Of a DNA stretch of 64,000 nucleotides, positions 1-8,669 are shown in pieces; within the stretch, counting starts at the first letter, position 1, and each line of letters begins with the position of its first letter. Under the pieces are notes generated by a model that ran no database searches, was not told where the DNA came from, and saw nothing but the letters and a program-made list of their open reading frames with translations. Origin of the DNA: Bacillota bacterium. GTDB lineage: Bacteria > Bacillota > Bacilli > Alicyclobacillales > SLC66. A program made the translations under genes and the position numbers. The stretch covers positions 24,001-88,000 of the forward strand of contig JAJZCW010000012.1 in assembly GCA_021828865.1 (NCBI GenBank), written 5' to 3'.

Positions 1-237
1 GTTGCCTTTCATATTGTGACTAAGGTTCCTAGTCTTGCACCGATTCTAAGAAATGAAGGAGTAGGTGTCACTTCTTGGACGGGACAAGGCAGAGATAATA
101 TGCAAGATGTTTTGTTCGTAGTTGTCCGAAGAAAAAAAATCAATATGATGTTGGCGATGATTCATCAATTAGATCCTAATGCATTTATTACTCGGACAGA
201 ATTACAGTCATTAAATGGTGGCTATTTATTCAGATAA
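1..237 (+). CDS. DUF2179 (UPF0316-like) membrane protein, C-terminal end only
   Basis: The reading frame is open from the first base of the window, so the start lies to the left. The visible 78 residues match the cytosolic DUF2179 tail of UPF0316/YebE-type membrane proteins: a GVGVTSWTGQGRDN segment, a run of hydrophobic beta-strand residues ending in RRKK, then DPNAFI and a final NGGYLF. No membrane segment is visible because the N-terminal half is missing. The next gene starts 18 bases downstream with its own strong ribosome site, so the two may be co-transcribed. A YitT-family protein carrying the same DUF2179 tail is the main alternative. The role of the family is unknown. Confidence 0.6.
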   Translation, partial: VAFHIVTKVPSLAPILRNEGVGVTSWTGQGRDNMQDVLFVVVRRKKINMMLAMIHQLDPNAFITRTELQSLNGGYLFR

Positions 238-255
238 TTACAGGAGGTTTTTTCA

Positions 256-1749
256 TTGGAAGCTGCAAAACTTGAATGGGCATATAGTTGGTTACAAAAC
301 TCAAAGGGGATTTATATTAATGGAGAATTTATTGCAAGTTCCGATGGGCAAACCATAGAATCCATCAACCCTGCGACAGGGGAAAAATTAGGTACTTTTT
401 TTAAAGCGTCTTCTGAAGATGTAGATAAAGCTGTTGTTTCAGCTCGTAAAGCGTTTGATCCGAGTGGCCCGTGGCGCACTATGAGTAGAAAGGACAGAGC
501 GCGGGTTCTTCACCAAATTGCAGATGCGATACGACGGCATCAAGCGGAATTATCGACGTTGGAAAGCTTAGATAATGGAAAATTATACTCTGAATCATGG
601 AATGACGATTTAATTGAGACTGCTGATATATTTGACTATTACGCAGGTTGGACAGATAAATTTTATGGGGAGACCTCTCCCGTAGAAGGTTTGGCACTTA
701 ATTACACTGTCAGGGAACCAGTCGGTGTTTGTGGACTTATTGTTCCTTGGAATTATCCTATTTTGATGGCAGCATGGAAAATGGGTCCTGCTTTATCAAT
801 GGGAAATACCGTCATCCTTAAGCCATCAGAAATCACTTCATTTTCCGCGATTCGTCTTTTCGAGATTCTCCATGAAGAAGTCGATATTCCTCAAGGCGTG
901 ATTAACCTAGTCCTTGGTGGAGGAGATGTGGGAGGATTTTTATCTAACCATATGCAAATCGATAAGTTGGCTTTTACAGGCAGCACTGCCGTTGGGAAGA
1001 AACTTGTACACAGCTCTGCTGATTCCAACTTGAAAATGCTATCCCTTGAACTTGGCGGAAAAAGCCCGAATATTATCTTTGATGATGTACCTAACCTGAA
1101 TTTTGCGATTGAGCGTTCATTTTATGGATTATTTACCCAAAAAGGAGAAAAATGCTCTGCGCCGACAAGGTTATTTGTTCATCGCTCCCATTATGACAGA
1201 GTGGTTTCAGGTTTGGCGGATTTAGCCAATTCATACGTATTGGGGGATCCGTTTGATCCGATAACTAATCAAGGTCCTCAAAGTTCCCAGGCACAAATGG
1301 ATAAGATCATGAGGTATATCGGATACGGAATTGATGAAGGGGCAAAATTGGTCGCAGGTGGTAAAAGAGATACCAGTGGTTCCAATGCCAATGGTTATTT
1401 TGTGAGACCGACGATTTTTGCAGATGTGGACAATAAAATGAAAATTGCCCAAGATGAGATATTTGGTCCTGTTTTACCGGTCATACCCTTTACTGAAGAA
1501 GAGGATGCCATTCGCATGGCAAATGACACTACGTATGGGCTGGCTGCGGGCCTTTGGACAAAAGATATCAGCAGGGCTCACCGAGTTGCTTCAAAGTTGG
1601 AGGCAGGAATGATTTTTATTAATAAATATGGGTTTTATGACTTTGCCGCTCCCTTTGGTGGATTTAAGCAAAGCGGTTGGGGTAAAGAGTATGCCATTCA
1701 TTCTTTAGAATCCTATACAAAACTGAAATCAATTTGGGTTAATTTTTAG
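256..1749 (+). CDS. NAD(P)-dependent aldehyde dehydrogenase
   Basis: This full-length 497-residue protein of the ALDH superfamily oxidises an aldehyde to the carboxylic acid with NAD(P) in the cytosol. The cofactor loop FTGSTAVGKK lies near residue 240, the general base is Glu265 in LELGGKSPN, and the nucleophile is Cys300 in GEKCSAP. The TTG start at 256 is chosen because AGGAGG sits 8 bases upstream. The gene leads a tight set with a lyase and an enolase-superfamily dehydratase (gaps of 16 and 24 bases), so the aldehyde is probably an intermediate of one small-molecule breakdown route. The substrate cannot be read from the sequence. Betaine-aldehyde, semialdehyde or 2,5-dioxovalerate dehydrogenases are all possible. 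Confidence 0.9.
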   Translation: MEAAKLEWAYSWLQNSKGIYINGEFIASSDGQTIESINPATGEKLGTFFKASSEDVDKAVVSARKAFDPSGPWRTMSRKDRARVLHQIADAIRRHQAELSTLESLDNGKLYSESWNDDLIETADIFDYYAGWTDKFYGETSPVEGLALNYTVREPVGVCGLIVPWNYPILMAAWKMGPALSMGNTVILKPSEITSFSAIRLFEILHEEVDIPQGVINLVLGGGDVGGFLSNHMQIDKLAFTGSTAVGKKLVHSSADSNLKMLSLELGGKSPNIIFDDVPNLNFAIERSFYGLFTQKGEKCSAPTRLFVHRSHYDRVVSGLADLANSYVLGDPFDPITNQGPQSSQAQMDKIMRYIGYGIDEGAKLVAGGKRDTSGSNANGYFVRPTIFADVDNKMKIAQDEIFGPVLPVIPFTEEEDAIRMANDTTYGLAAGLWTKDISRAHRVASKLEAGMIFINKYGFYDFAAPFGGFKQSGWGKEYAIHSLESYTKLKSIWVNF

Positions 1750-1765
1750 GAATTGAGGGATCGTC

Positions 1766-3052
1766 ATGGAGGTTCTGTACGGTGAAGAGACTCAGAAATG
1801 CGTACAGACTATGTCTTTTTCCGGCAAAACATTAGGCGATTATCCGACTTACGTGAAGCATTTGCTCACAGTTAAAAAGGCTGCCGCAAAAGCGAATGAA
1901 GCATCCGGTATTATCCCTAGTGATATTGCCAATGCAATTATTCACGCATGTGACTTGGCCTGGCAAAATTTTGATAAGCAACAGTTTCCGGTGGATGTAT
2001 GTCATGGCGGTGGCGGCATCGGAATCAATATGAACATTAATGAGGTTTTGGCTTCCTTGTTAATGCGTGAGGGACTCGACCTTTCTTATCCTACGGCTGA
2101 AATCAACCGTTCACAATCTACTGCGGATGTATGTCACACTGCGATGAGAATGACGATTTTTGAAGAGCTTGATGATTTATTAAAAAGTGTCATAGAGTGT
2201 AAGAGCGCATTCGAATCAAAAAGTACCATTTACCAGCATACAGAAACCATCGCAAGGACCTGCATGATGGATGCGATGGCTGTCAGTTGGGGAGATCGGC
2301 TTTCTGGCATCGTAGAAGTGTTGAAAAGAAGAATCGACTCCATCCATAACATTCGCAGGAATTTTTTGAAGGTAAACTTAGGAGGAACGGTGATTGGCTC
2401 AGGTGATGGAGCATCAGATGAATACCGAAGAGTTGTTCTTACATTTTTAACAGAACTGTTCGGCATGGAAGTGACCCATTCTCCCAATTTATATGATGCA
2501 GCTCAAAATATCGATGAATTGGTAGAACTCTCTCAGACAATGTCCAATTTATCTCAGGTTTTCATAAAAATAAGCCAAAATTTAAGATTTTTATCTTCAG
2601 GTCCTGAGGCAGGTATAGGGGAACTGAAATTGCCGAAGACGCAAGCTGGGTCCTCCTTTTTTCCAGGAAAAGTGAATCCCGTTATTCCTGAAATGATGAT
2701 ACAAAGTGCAATGATGGTTATCGCGTTAACGAGTGCTGTGGAATCATGCCAAACTCATGGCGAACCTGATCTGAATGTATTTGAGGAATTTGCAAGTATT
2801 TTAGTGCTTGATCAGATTCACTTGTTGAGTCGGTCAATCAAACTGTTCTCTGAATATGCGATCGAGAGAATGGAAGTGGTGGAAGGCACATCACAAAGTC
2901 ATGCAAACAGTCTGGTTCCTAAAATAACAAAATTAGCGAATAAGTATGGGTATGAGAAAGTAACAAATGTCATGAAGCTAGCTGAGCAACGTTCCATCCC
3001 CCTTCATGAGGCATTAGATCAGCTCGCTTACACATCAGGTGATGAAAATTAG
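1766..3052 (+). CDS. Aspartase/fumarase-superfamily lyase
   Basis: The 428-residue protein is a member of the aspartase/class II fumarase superfamily, which cleaves C-N or C-O bonds to release fumarate or a related acid. It shows the NMNINEV segment near residue 90, a catalytic-site His in YQHTE near residue 154, and the signature loop GSSFFPGKVNPV near residue 296. The usual Met of the loop (GSSIMPGKVNP) is Phe here. The protein is about 40 residues shorter than typical aspartase AspA. It lies between an aldehyde dehydrogenase and an enolase-superfamily dehydratase, which is not a classical aspartase context, so the substrate may be an aspartate or succinate derivative. The family call is firm; the substrate is unknown. 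Confidence 0.75.
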   Translation: MEVLYGEETQKCVQTMSFSGKTLGDYPTYVKHLLTVKKAAAKANEASGIIPSDIANAIIHACDLAWQNFDKQQFPVDVCHGGGGIGINMNINEVLASLLMREGLDLSYPTAEINRSQSTADVCHTAMRMTIFEELDDLLKSVIECKSAFESKSTIYQHTETIARTCMMDAMAVSWGDRLSGIVEVLKRRIDSIHNIRRNFLKVNLGGTVIGSGDGASDEYRRVVLTFLTELFGMEVTHSPNLYDAAQNIDELVELSQTMSNLSQVFIKISQNLRFLSSGPEAGIGELKLPKTQAGSSFFPGKVNPVIPEMMIQSAMMVIALTSAVESCQTHGEPDLNVFEEFASILVLDQIHLLSRSIKLFSEYAIERMEVVEGTSQSHANSLVPKITKLANKYGYEKVTNVMKLAEQRSIPLHEALDQLAYTSGDEN

Positions 3053-3076
3053 TGAACAACCCAAGGGGGAAATGAA

Positions 3077-4213
3077 ATGAAAATCAGCGGAATTGAGATA
3101 AAGCAATACCTTTTACCTCTTGATCCTCCTTTTAAGGCCGCATGGGATCCTTCGCCTAGAACAGGATTTGCGGCAACATTGGTATTTGTTCACACAGACG
3201 AAGGGATAACGGGTGTTGGATCAGGAGATCTCATGTTTGGCTTTGAGGGACATGAGCATTTATTTATTGGTAAAAATCCTTTTGATATAGAGTACCATTC
3301 ACAAGTCCTAGATAACATTGATTTTCATTATGGCAGATGTTGGCCTCTTGACCTTGCATTGTGGGATTTAATTGGGAAGGCTACAAGTCAGCCGATTTAT
3401 CGACTTTTGGGTGGAAGACAGGACAAACTGCTTGCTTATGCGTCAACGGGAGAGATGGTCACTCCTGAAGAAAGAGCTTATCGTGCAGAACATTTAATGC
3501 AAATAGGTTTCAAGGCGATGAAAATTCGTTTTCATCACAAAAACGTAAGAGACGATATAAAGGTAGTCGAAGCGGTTAGAAAAGCAGTTGGCAATAAAAT
3601 GGAAATAATGGTTGACGCAAATCAAGGTTGGAAAATGCCGTGGGATACTGGCGATTCTTGGGACTTGAAAATGGCCTATCAAGTTGCGAAGGAATTAGAG
3701 GATTTAGGCGTGTATTGGTTAGAAGAACCGTTGCCTCATTATGACTTTGAAAATATGTCACGATTACGCGAAATGGTAGGCGTTCGTATTGCTGGAGGAG
3801 AAATGAATCGTCGCTGGCATGATTTTGTGGAAATGAACAAAGTCGGTGCTTTGGATGTTTACCAACCTGACGTAGCATTATCAGGTGGAATTACTATAGT
3901 AAAAAAGATTGCGGAAATTGTGCAGTCAAGTGGAGCCTGGTTTAGCCCGCATACCTGGAGCAATGGGATAGGCTTTCTCGCCAATCTTCATCTTGCAGCG
4001 GGAATTAGTTTATGCCCTTATATTGAATTTCCTTATGATCCTCCTGCATGGTCGATTGAACGCCGAGATTATCTTATGTCACAAAAGCTGATGATTTCGA
4101 AAGACGGATATGTGGAAGCTCCTGAAATTCCCGGATTGGGTATTGAGTTAGATGAAGAGGCATTATCGAAATATCAGGTGAATTATGCTTATATAGGTGA
4201 ACGTCAAAGTTGA
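3077..4213 (+). CDS. Enolase-superfamily dehydratase (mandelate racemase/muconate lactonizing type)
   Basis: This 378-residue protein abstracts an alpha proton from a carboxylate, typically dehydrating a sugar acid or racemising a hydroxy acid. The N-terminal capping domain covers about residues 1-125 and the barrel follows. Visible active-site elements are the K-x-R motif in MKIRFHH near residue 149, the metal ligands Asp in VDANQG (about 180), Glu in LEEPLP (about 216) and Glu in GGEMN (about 241), the DVYQPDV strand, and His in SPHTW near 290. A K-x-R base plus this His suits the mandelate-racemase subgroup of acid-sugar dehydratases. A GGGGGA-like ribosome site precedes ATG 3077. It ends the three-gene set; the 194-base gap that follows contains a promoter for the next gene. 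Confidence 0.85.
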   Translation: MKISGIEIKQYLLPLDPPFKAAWDPSPRTGFAATLVFVHTDEGITGVGSGDLMFGFEGHEHLFIGKNPFDIEYHSQVLDNIDFHYGRCWPLDLALWDLIGKATSQPIYRLLGGRQDKLLAYASTGEMVTPEERAYRAEHLMQIGFKAMKIRFHHKNVRDDIKVVEAVRKAVGNKMEIMVDANQGWKMPWDTGDSWDLKMAYQVAKELEDLGVYWLEEPLPHYDFENMSRLREMVGVRIAGGEMNRRWHDFVEMNKVGALDVYQPDVALSGGITIVKKIAEIVQSSGAWFSPHTWSNGIGFLANLHLAAGISLCPYIEFPYDPPAWSIERRDYLMSQKLMISKDGYVEAPEIPGLGIELDEEALSKYQVNYAYIGERQS

Positions 4214-4346
4214 AATAAAGACTTATTGGGTGGGAATAAAATTCATGTATTTATAATTTTTTAAAAGCGCTTCGATGCTTTTTGCGAGTACGATACTTTA
4301 TGTTTATTGAACCTACCACTCCCCTGACATGAAAATATGAATAAAA

Positions 4347-4375
4347 TTGTACCTTTTTATATGACAGATTATATA
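4347..4375 (+). promoter_or_regulatory. Sigma-A type promoter upstream of the PaiB-like gene
   Basis: TTGTAC at 4347-4352 is followed after 17 bases by TATATA at 4370-4375. It lies 32 bases upstream of the ATG at 4408, a normal leader length. The call rests on consensus matching only. Confidence 0.45.
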
Positions 4376-4407
4376 CTATTATTTTCTTAACGGAAAGGGG
4401 GAGCGCG

Positions 4408-5031
4408 ATGTACATTCCTAAGCAATATCAGATGGATCATGATGAAGCCGTTAGATTGATGCAATCCAATCCTTTTGCCTTATTGATCACGGTGGATGAA
4501 AAGCGTCCGTTGGCCACGCTCCTACCGATTGAGATTCGTGAAGTGGATGACAAAATTTACGCGACCGGACATATCGCATTTGGCAATTTGCAAAAGCATA
4601 CGCTTGAGAACGATCGCGAAGTCTTACTGGTTTTTCAGGGGCCTCATGCTTATATTTCATCGAGCTGGTACAAGATAGAGGAGGTTCCGACATGGGACTA
4701 CCTGTCGGTTCATGCCTATGGGAAAGTTCGTATCGTTGATGAAGACGAACTGAAATCAGCACTATCTACCATGCTTACTCACTACGAGTCTCACCGTGAA
4801 AATGGTCGACTCTGGCATTCACTTGATCCCAACTTGCTAGAAATGGGAATAAAAGGAATCGTTGGTTTTGAAATGGAAATGACTTCGATTCAAGCGGTAG
4901 CAAAAATGAGTCAAAACCGCAGTGACACTGATTATCAATCAATTGTTGTTGAACTTGAAAAATCACAGGAACAAGGAGCCATGCAGGTGGCCAAGTGGAT
5001 GCGCGAGCACAGGAAAGGACTGTTTACATGA
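4408..5031 (+). CDS. PaiB-like FMN-binding protein
   Basis: The 207-residue protein begins MYIPKQYQMDH and continues through the split-barrel flavin-binding fold of the PaiB family. Characteristic segments are PFALLITVD, LATLLPIE, the GHIAFGN loop near residue 52, GPHAYISSSWY near 80 and VPTWDYLSVH near 95. In Bacillus, PaiB is a negative regulator of sporulation and protease genes; the biochemical role of most homologues is not established. A GGAAAGGGGG ribosome site precedes the ATG. Its stop codon overlaps the ATG of a truncated LysE gene (ATGA), so the two were probably an intact operon in an ancestor. Confidence 0.85.
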   Translation: MYIPKQYQMDHDEAVRLMQSNPFALLITVDEKRPLATLLPIEIREVDDKIYATGHIAFGNLQKHTLENDREVLLVFQGPHAYISSSWYKIEEVPTWDYLSVHAYGKVRIVDEDELKSALSTMLTHYESHRENGRLWHSLDPNLLEMGIKGIVGFEMEMTSIQAVAKMSQNRSDTDYQSIVVELEKSQEQGAMQVAKWMREHRKGLFT

Positions 5032-5117
5032 TCGGGCTTATCACTACGGCTTGTTTCCTAGGGTTTGTCTACAGTGCAGCGCCTGGCGCAGTAAACACGG
5101 AAGCACTGCGTAATTGA
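5028..5117 (+). pseudogene. LysE/RhtB-family exporter, N-terminal remnant
   Basis: A start codon overlapping the PaiB-like stop opens a 29-residue frame that reads MIGLITTACFLGFVYSAA, then PGAVNTEALRN, then TGA at 5115-5117. That is the first membrane helix and the diagnostic PGAVNTEALR motif of LysE-family amino-acid exporters, which normally run to about 200 residues. Nothing recognisable as the rest of the transporter follows before the convergent phosphatase gene ends at 5146. A deletion probably removed the body of the gene. The translational coupling to the PaiB-like gene appears preserved. Confidence is high for the homology of the fragment and moderate for it being non-functional. Confidence 0.7.
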
Positions 5118-5145
5118 AAGCCTATAAGCCATTGTAGTTGCGGGA

Positions 5146-7737
5146 TTATTTTTTCATTTCCAATCCCACGAGGGTAACGTCATCATTCCATTGCGGCACG
5201 CCTGTGAAACTGGTGATGTCATCTAGCAGTCGGTCCGTTAGCTCGTGAATGCCAAGTTCTCGATAATGGGCCATTTTTTCTCTTACCCGTTTGGTAGAAA
5301 ACATTTCGCCTTCCTGATTAAATACTTCTGTTAGACCATCTGAAAAGACGAGGAGTTTATCCCCAGGGATCATCTGCCACGTATAGGCGGAAAATGTCGT
5401 GCCCTTGGTGATGCCAAGAGGCATGTCTCCCTCTTCCAACGTGTCGATTGTCCCATCCTCATGAACCAGAATGGGAGAGGGGTGTCCGCCTTTAGCGTAA
5501 GAAAGTTCCAACGTGGTGAGGTTGAGCACGCCATAAAAAATGGTAAAATACGACTCCGTGATCAAGAAGTCACTAAATCGTTCATTGATAAACGTGAGTA
5601 ATTTCCCTGGATGTTGGGCGATGGCAAGTTCTTGTTCATTCTCCATGGGGCGAAGATAGTAATTAATCGCGATGGCATTTAACGCTGCTGGTACGCCGTG
5701 CCCCATCACATCCAGCACATAAAATGCAAGGTGATCATCATCTAAAGCAATGATATTGAGCATGTCGCCAGCAAGAAAGTCGGAAGGAATGTATTTCCAA
5801 GCGATATTTACCTTATTGGTATTTGGTATATGATGCGGTAAAAAAGCCTGTTGCAAGGTGGCGGCCACTTCTAGGTCTCTTTGTAGGCGCATTTGATTCT
5901 CCTGAATGGCTTCTTCCATCGCGAGTTTCTCTGTGATGTCTTGAAATGTCCAAATCACCCCTTTTGATGGATCATCAGGGTCAAGCAAGGCACCGAATAC
6001 CTCAGCGGTAAACAACGTGCCGTCTTTTTTTTGAAAGGTGTATTGCTCCTCAATAATCCCGTTGGAAAAGTCCGTGAGTTGTTGATAAAATGAGCCGAAT
6101 TGTTCGTAGGATGCGTCATTTTCATAAATAAACCGGCAGTTCTCTCCAATTAGTTCTTCTTCCTTATACCCAAATATCTCAGTAATTCTTCGGTTGGCCC
6201 TCAGAATTGTTCGGTCGAGGGACGTGAGAAAAATGCCAATGCCAATGTTATTAATCATGCGAAATCGTATGCTGGATTCCTGTAAAAAGGCATCTTGCAG
6301 GATTTCCCGAAGGTTCGTTTCTTCCCATTGGGTGAGAATGCGCCCAATGGAATAGGCCAACCCTTTTAGTAAATTGGCAATGGGTGGTGAAAAGTACATG
6401 CGCTCTTCGCTCCCTACGACAAGATGAAGAGACGCGGGCTCCCCTTGAAAAGGAAAAGATAGATAGGTCATATGTCTTAATGATTTATTTTTTGATGTCG
6501 CAAGTGTATCTTGCAATTGAGAAGTAGTGGTAATCGCAGGTGCGGTAAGTGGGCTACCCGACAAGAGTTTGTTGGGCTTGATCGCGACAATCTTGGAAAG
6601 GGATTCGATTTCTCCCTCGACAATATAGAAGAGGGTAGCATCAGTGACGCTGGATAAGGTGTCAACGACATACTGGAATAGCAACACTGGCGAAGAAATG
6701 GTAATCGCTTGTTGTTGAATACTTAAAATGGCCTGTTGATAGAACCGCTGGCGCATCATTCGTCGTATAAAATGTTGGGTGAGAAAATCCATCAAGGCAA
6801 TCAGCACAAAGATGGTTAGTACAGGGGGAATGTGACTTTCTTCTGTTTTCCAAAAACCACGGGATAAAGCTTGTCTATTCCAACTCATGGTCAAATTCCA
6901 AGGAAGCCTATTAAATGTTAGCATCGTTCCATTTTGAGTTGAAGTCATGGACTGAGGCAATGACGGATTGTCTTGGATTGGAGGAAGCCATTTACCTTCA
7001 GACCACGTGGAAATCATGCGTTTTTGAATAGGGTCCCAGAGGATGGCATGTAGATCCGTGGGGGTGGTGATAGATTGGAAATGGGATAGTGGAATGTTGG
7101 ATCCAACGTACCCTAGTAAATGATCATCATTATCCAATATTTTAACTCTTAAGGAGATCATCCATTGATGTAGAGGATGGTCATTAATGGGGGTACTGAT
7201 CAGCATAGCTGAATCGTTTTGAAGCGGGAGAAAATTACCGGAGTTGGGGATAGTAAGTGTTGATGGATTGGCAGTGGACCAGATCAAATGGCCCGATAAT
7301 CCCAGTATATAAATTGACGAAATACTTTTGTGTTCATGTTGAAAATCGGTCAACAGTCTCTTCACAGTATCAGTGGGTTGAATATGATTGGCGGAATTGG
7401 AAGTTAAAATCGAATTTAAGTATTCTAAATCATCAAATTGTGGACTGATTTGTGAATTGATTTGATTGATGACGCGAAAGCCAGTATCGGTAGCATTCGA
7501 TTGAAGTGAGCTCAGTGTTTGTTGGTAGACGCTTTTTGCTTGATTGGCGGCTACTAATAAAAAAAGCACAGTGAGTACAAGAAAAAATACATGCGCAAAA
7601 TAAAGAATGCGTCGATAGGGTTTTGTAAAGTAACGGATGCTAGGCAATGCGGCAACCGAAAGTTTTGACAACAGTGTACTCCAATGTAAATGATTCGTTC
7701 TCATGATAACCATTCTTTCTGTCTCATATATGATCAT
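5146..7737 (-). CDS. Membrane-bound PAS/SpoIIE-type serine/threonine phosphatase
   Basis: This 863-residue signalling protein has one clear N-terminal membrane helix (about residues 43-65), a long extracytoplasmic region to about 300, a second helix near 305-325, a GAF-like stretch, a PAS domain around 495-605 ending in WTFQDITEK, and a C-terminal PP2C/SpoIIE domain from about 620. Phosphatase motifs visible are AGDMLNI, LDVMGHGVPAAL, FSDGLTEVF and NDDVTLV. The second acidic residue usual in GDFYD is Asn here. Such proteins dephosphorylate anti-sigma antagonists in stress or partner-switching pathways. No RsbV or RsbW-like partner is nearby. The start is uncertain: Met9 (7713) or Met12 (7704) has a better spaced weak ribosome site than 7737. 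Confidence 0.85.
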   Translation of the reverse strand: MIIYETERMVIMRTNHLHWSTLLSKLSVAALPSIRYFTKPYRRILYFAHVFFLVLTVLFLLVAANQAKSVYQQTLSSLQSNATDTGFRVINQINSQISPQFDDLEYLNSILTSNSANHIQPTDTVKRLLTDFQHEHKSISSIYILGLSGHLIWSTANPSTLTIPNSGNFLPLQNDSAMLISTPINDHPLHQWMISLRVKILDNDDHLLGYVGSNIPLSHFQSITTPTDLHAILWDPIQKRMISTWSEGKWLPPIQDNPSLPQSMTSTQNGTMLTFNRLPWNLTMSWNRQALSRGFWKTEESHIPPVLTIFVLIALMDFLTQHFIRRMMRQRFYQQAILSIQQQAITISSPVLLFQYVVDTLSSVTDATLFYIVEGEIESLSKIVAIKPNKLLSGSPLTAPAITTTSQLQDTLATSKNKSLRHMTYLSFPFQGEPASLHLVVGSEERMYFSPPIANLLKGLAYSIGRILTQWEETNLREILQDAFLQESSIRFRMINNIGIGIFLTSLDRTILRANRRITEIFGYKEEELIGENCRFIYENDASYEQFGSFYQQLTDFSNGIIEEQYTFQKKDGTLFTAEVFGALLDPDDPSKGVIWTFQDITEKLAMEEAIQENQMRLQRDLEVAATLQQAFLPHHIPNTNKVNIAWKYIPSDFLAGDMLNIIALDDDHLAFYVLDVMGHGVPAALNAIAINYYLRPMENEQELAIAQHPGKLLTFINERFSDFLITESYFTIFYGVLNLTTLELSYAKGGHPSPILVHEDGTIDTLEEGDMPLGITKGTTFSAYTWQMIPGDKLLVFSDGLTEVFNQEGEMFSTKRVREKMAHYRELGIHELTDRLLDDITSFTGVPQWNDDVTLVGLEMKK

Positions 7738-7855
7738 TGAATAGCATTTTGCTCATATTTTCAATTAAGTGATTTTCGTCACGTACGTATTTTGTTTCTT
7801 TAAGTAAGATTTATATATGGCTCTTAGGTTAACCATCAACAAGGAGGGAATTAGT

Positions 7856-8293
7856 GTGGCAGATTTGCGCTTTTCTACAGAGTTGAAATGGGAGGGAACC
7901 GGTAGAGGTGGTGAAGGTACTGTACTGCTTGCGAGTGAACAGGTAACTTACTCTGCTCCTACATCAATGGGCGGCAAGGGAGCAGGAACAAGTCCCGAGG
8001 AATTGCTTATTTCAGCAGTTGCCAGTTGCTATAGCGGCACTTTGTTTGGTGTGTTGAAAAAGGAAGGCCTTTCAGTTGAACAGGTGAAAATTCGAGCTGA
8101 AGGTGAAGTGACCGGATACCCTTTTCAAGCAAAGTTTGCGCGTTTGCAGGTCTTCCCAGTAATCGTTGGCGCTGATAAGGCAAAATTGGCAGAGTACCAA
8201 GATGCAGCCTTGGTGGCTCGTGACAAATGCTTCATTGGGAAGACAATCACAGGAAATGTTGTGTATGAAGTAGGGAAGGTCGAACTAGTTTAG
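7856..8293 (+). CDS. OsmC/Ohr-family peroxiredoxin-like protein
   Basis: The protein has 145 residues from the GTG at 7856, chosen because AAGGAGGG ends 8 bases upstream; an earlier in-frame ATG at 7817 has no ribosome site. OsmC-family enzymes reduce organic hydroperoxides with a pair of cysteines. Both are present: one in VASCYSGTL near residue 59 and one in RDKCFIGKTI near 128. The family start region (LKWEGTGRGGEGT) is intact. The gene stands alone, divergent from the phosphatase gene. I see no OhrR-type operator upstream. OsmC subgroup is more likely than Ohr given the SCYSGTL context, but this is not decisive. Confidence 0.85.
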   Translation: MADLRFSTELKWEGTGRGGEGTVLLASEQVTYSAPTSMGGKGAGTSPEELLISAVASCYSGTLFGVLKKEGLSVEQVKIRAEGEVTGYPFQAKFARLQVFPVIVGADKAKLAEYQDAALVARDKCFIGKTITGNVVYEVGKVELV

Positions 8294-8669
8294 GGAATGG
8301 GGTATCGGACAATCTATATAATGTAAGAATAATTCAGGATCGATCCACTTCGCCTAAATGCCCATATATTCTAGGATATTTCTCGATCATCAATAAAATC
8401 ACTTTTTATCATTTGTTCCCGGAAAAGTTTACGGAAATCGGAATTTGACATGCCGTATGTAATACCCATTCGCTAGGTGACACCATTCCTATATTGACAT
8501 GTGCGCGATATTTTATAACTTCAACTAATCACAAGAACTGTTCCAGGCAGATACTCTAACGAACTGATGTCAAATAGCGCTCCAAGATAAAACTGTACTT
8601 TGCCCCATTCATCCGTAATGGAGGATGCCCAATGAGGTCTTGCATTGCGCACCCTGATATTTGACTCTT
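8294..8669. other. Intergenic region with a possible coding remnant
   Basis: No complete gene is visible in these 376 bases. On the minus strand an open, protein-like frame runs from inside the end of the regulator gene down to TGA at 8521-8523. It includes the segments RPHWASSITDEWGK and LGALFDISSLEYLPG. It has no start of its own and I do not recognise the family, so it may be the tail of a deleted gene. The segment from 8300 to 8520 holds nothing I can name. Confidence 0.3.
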
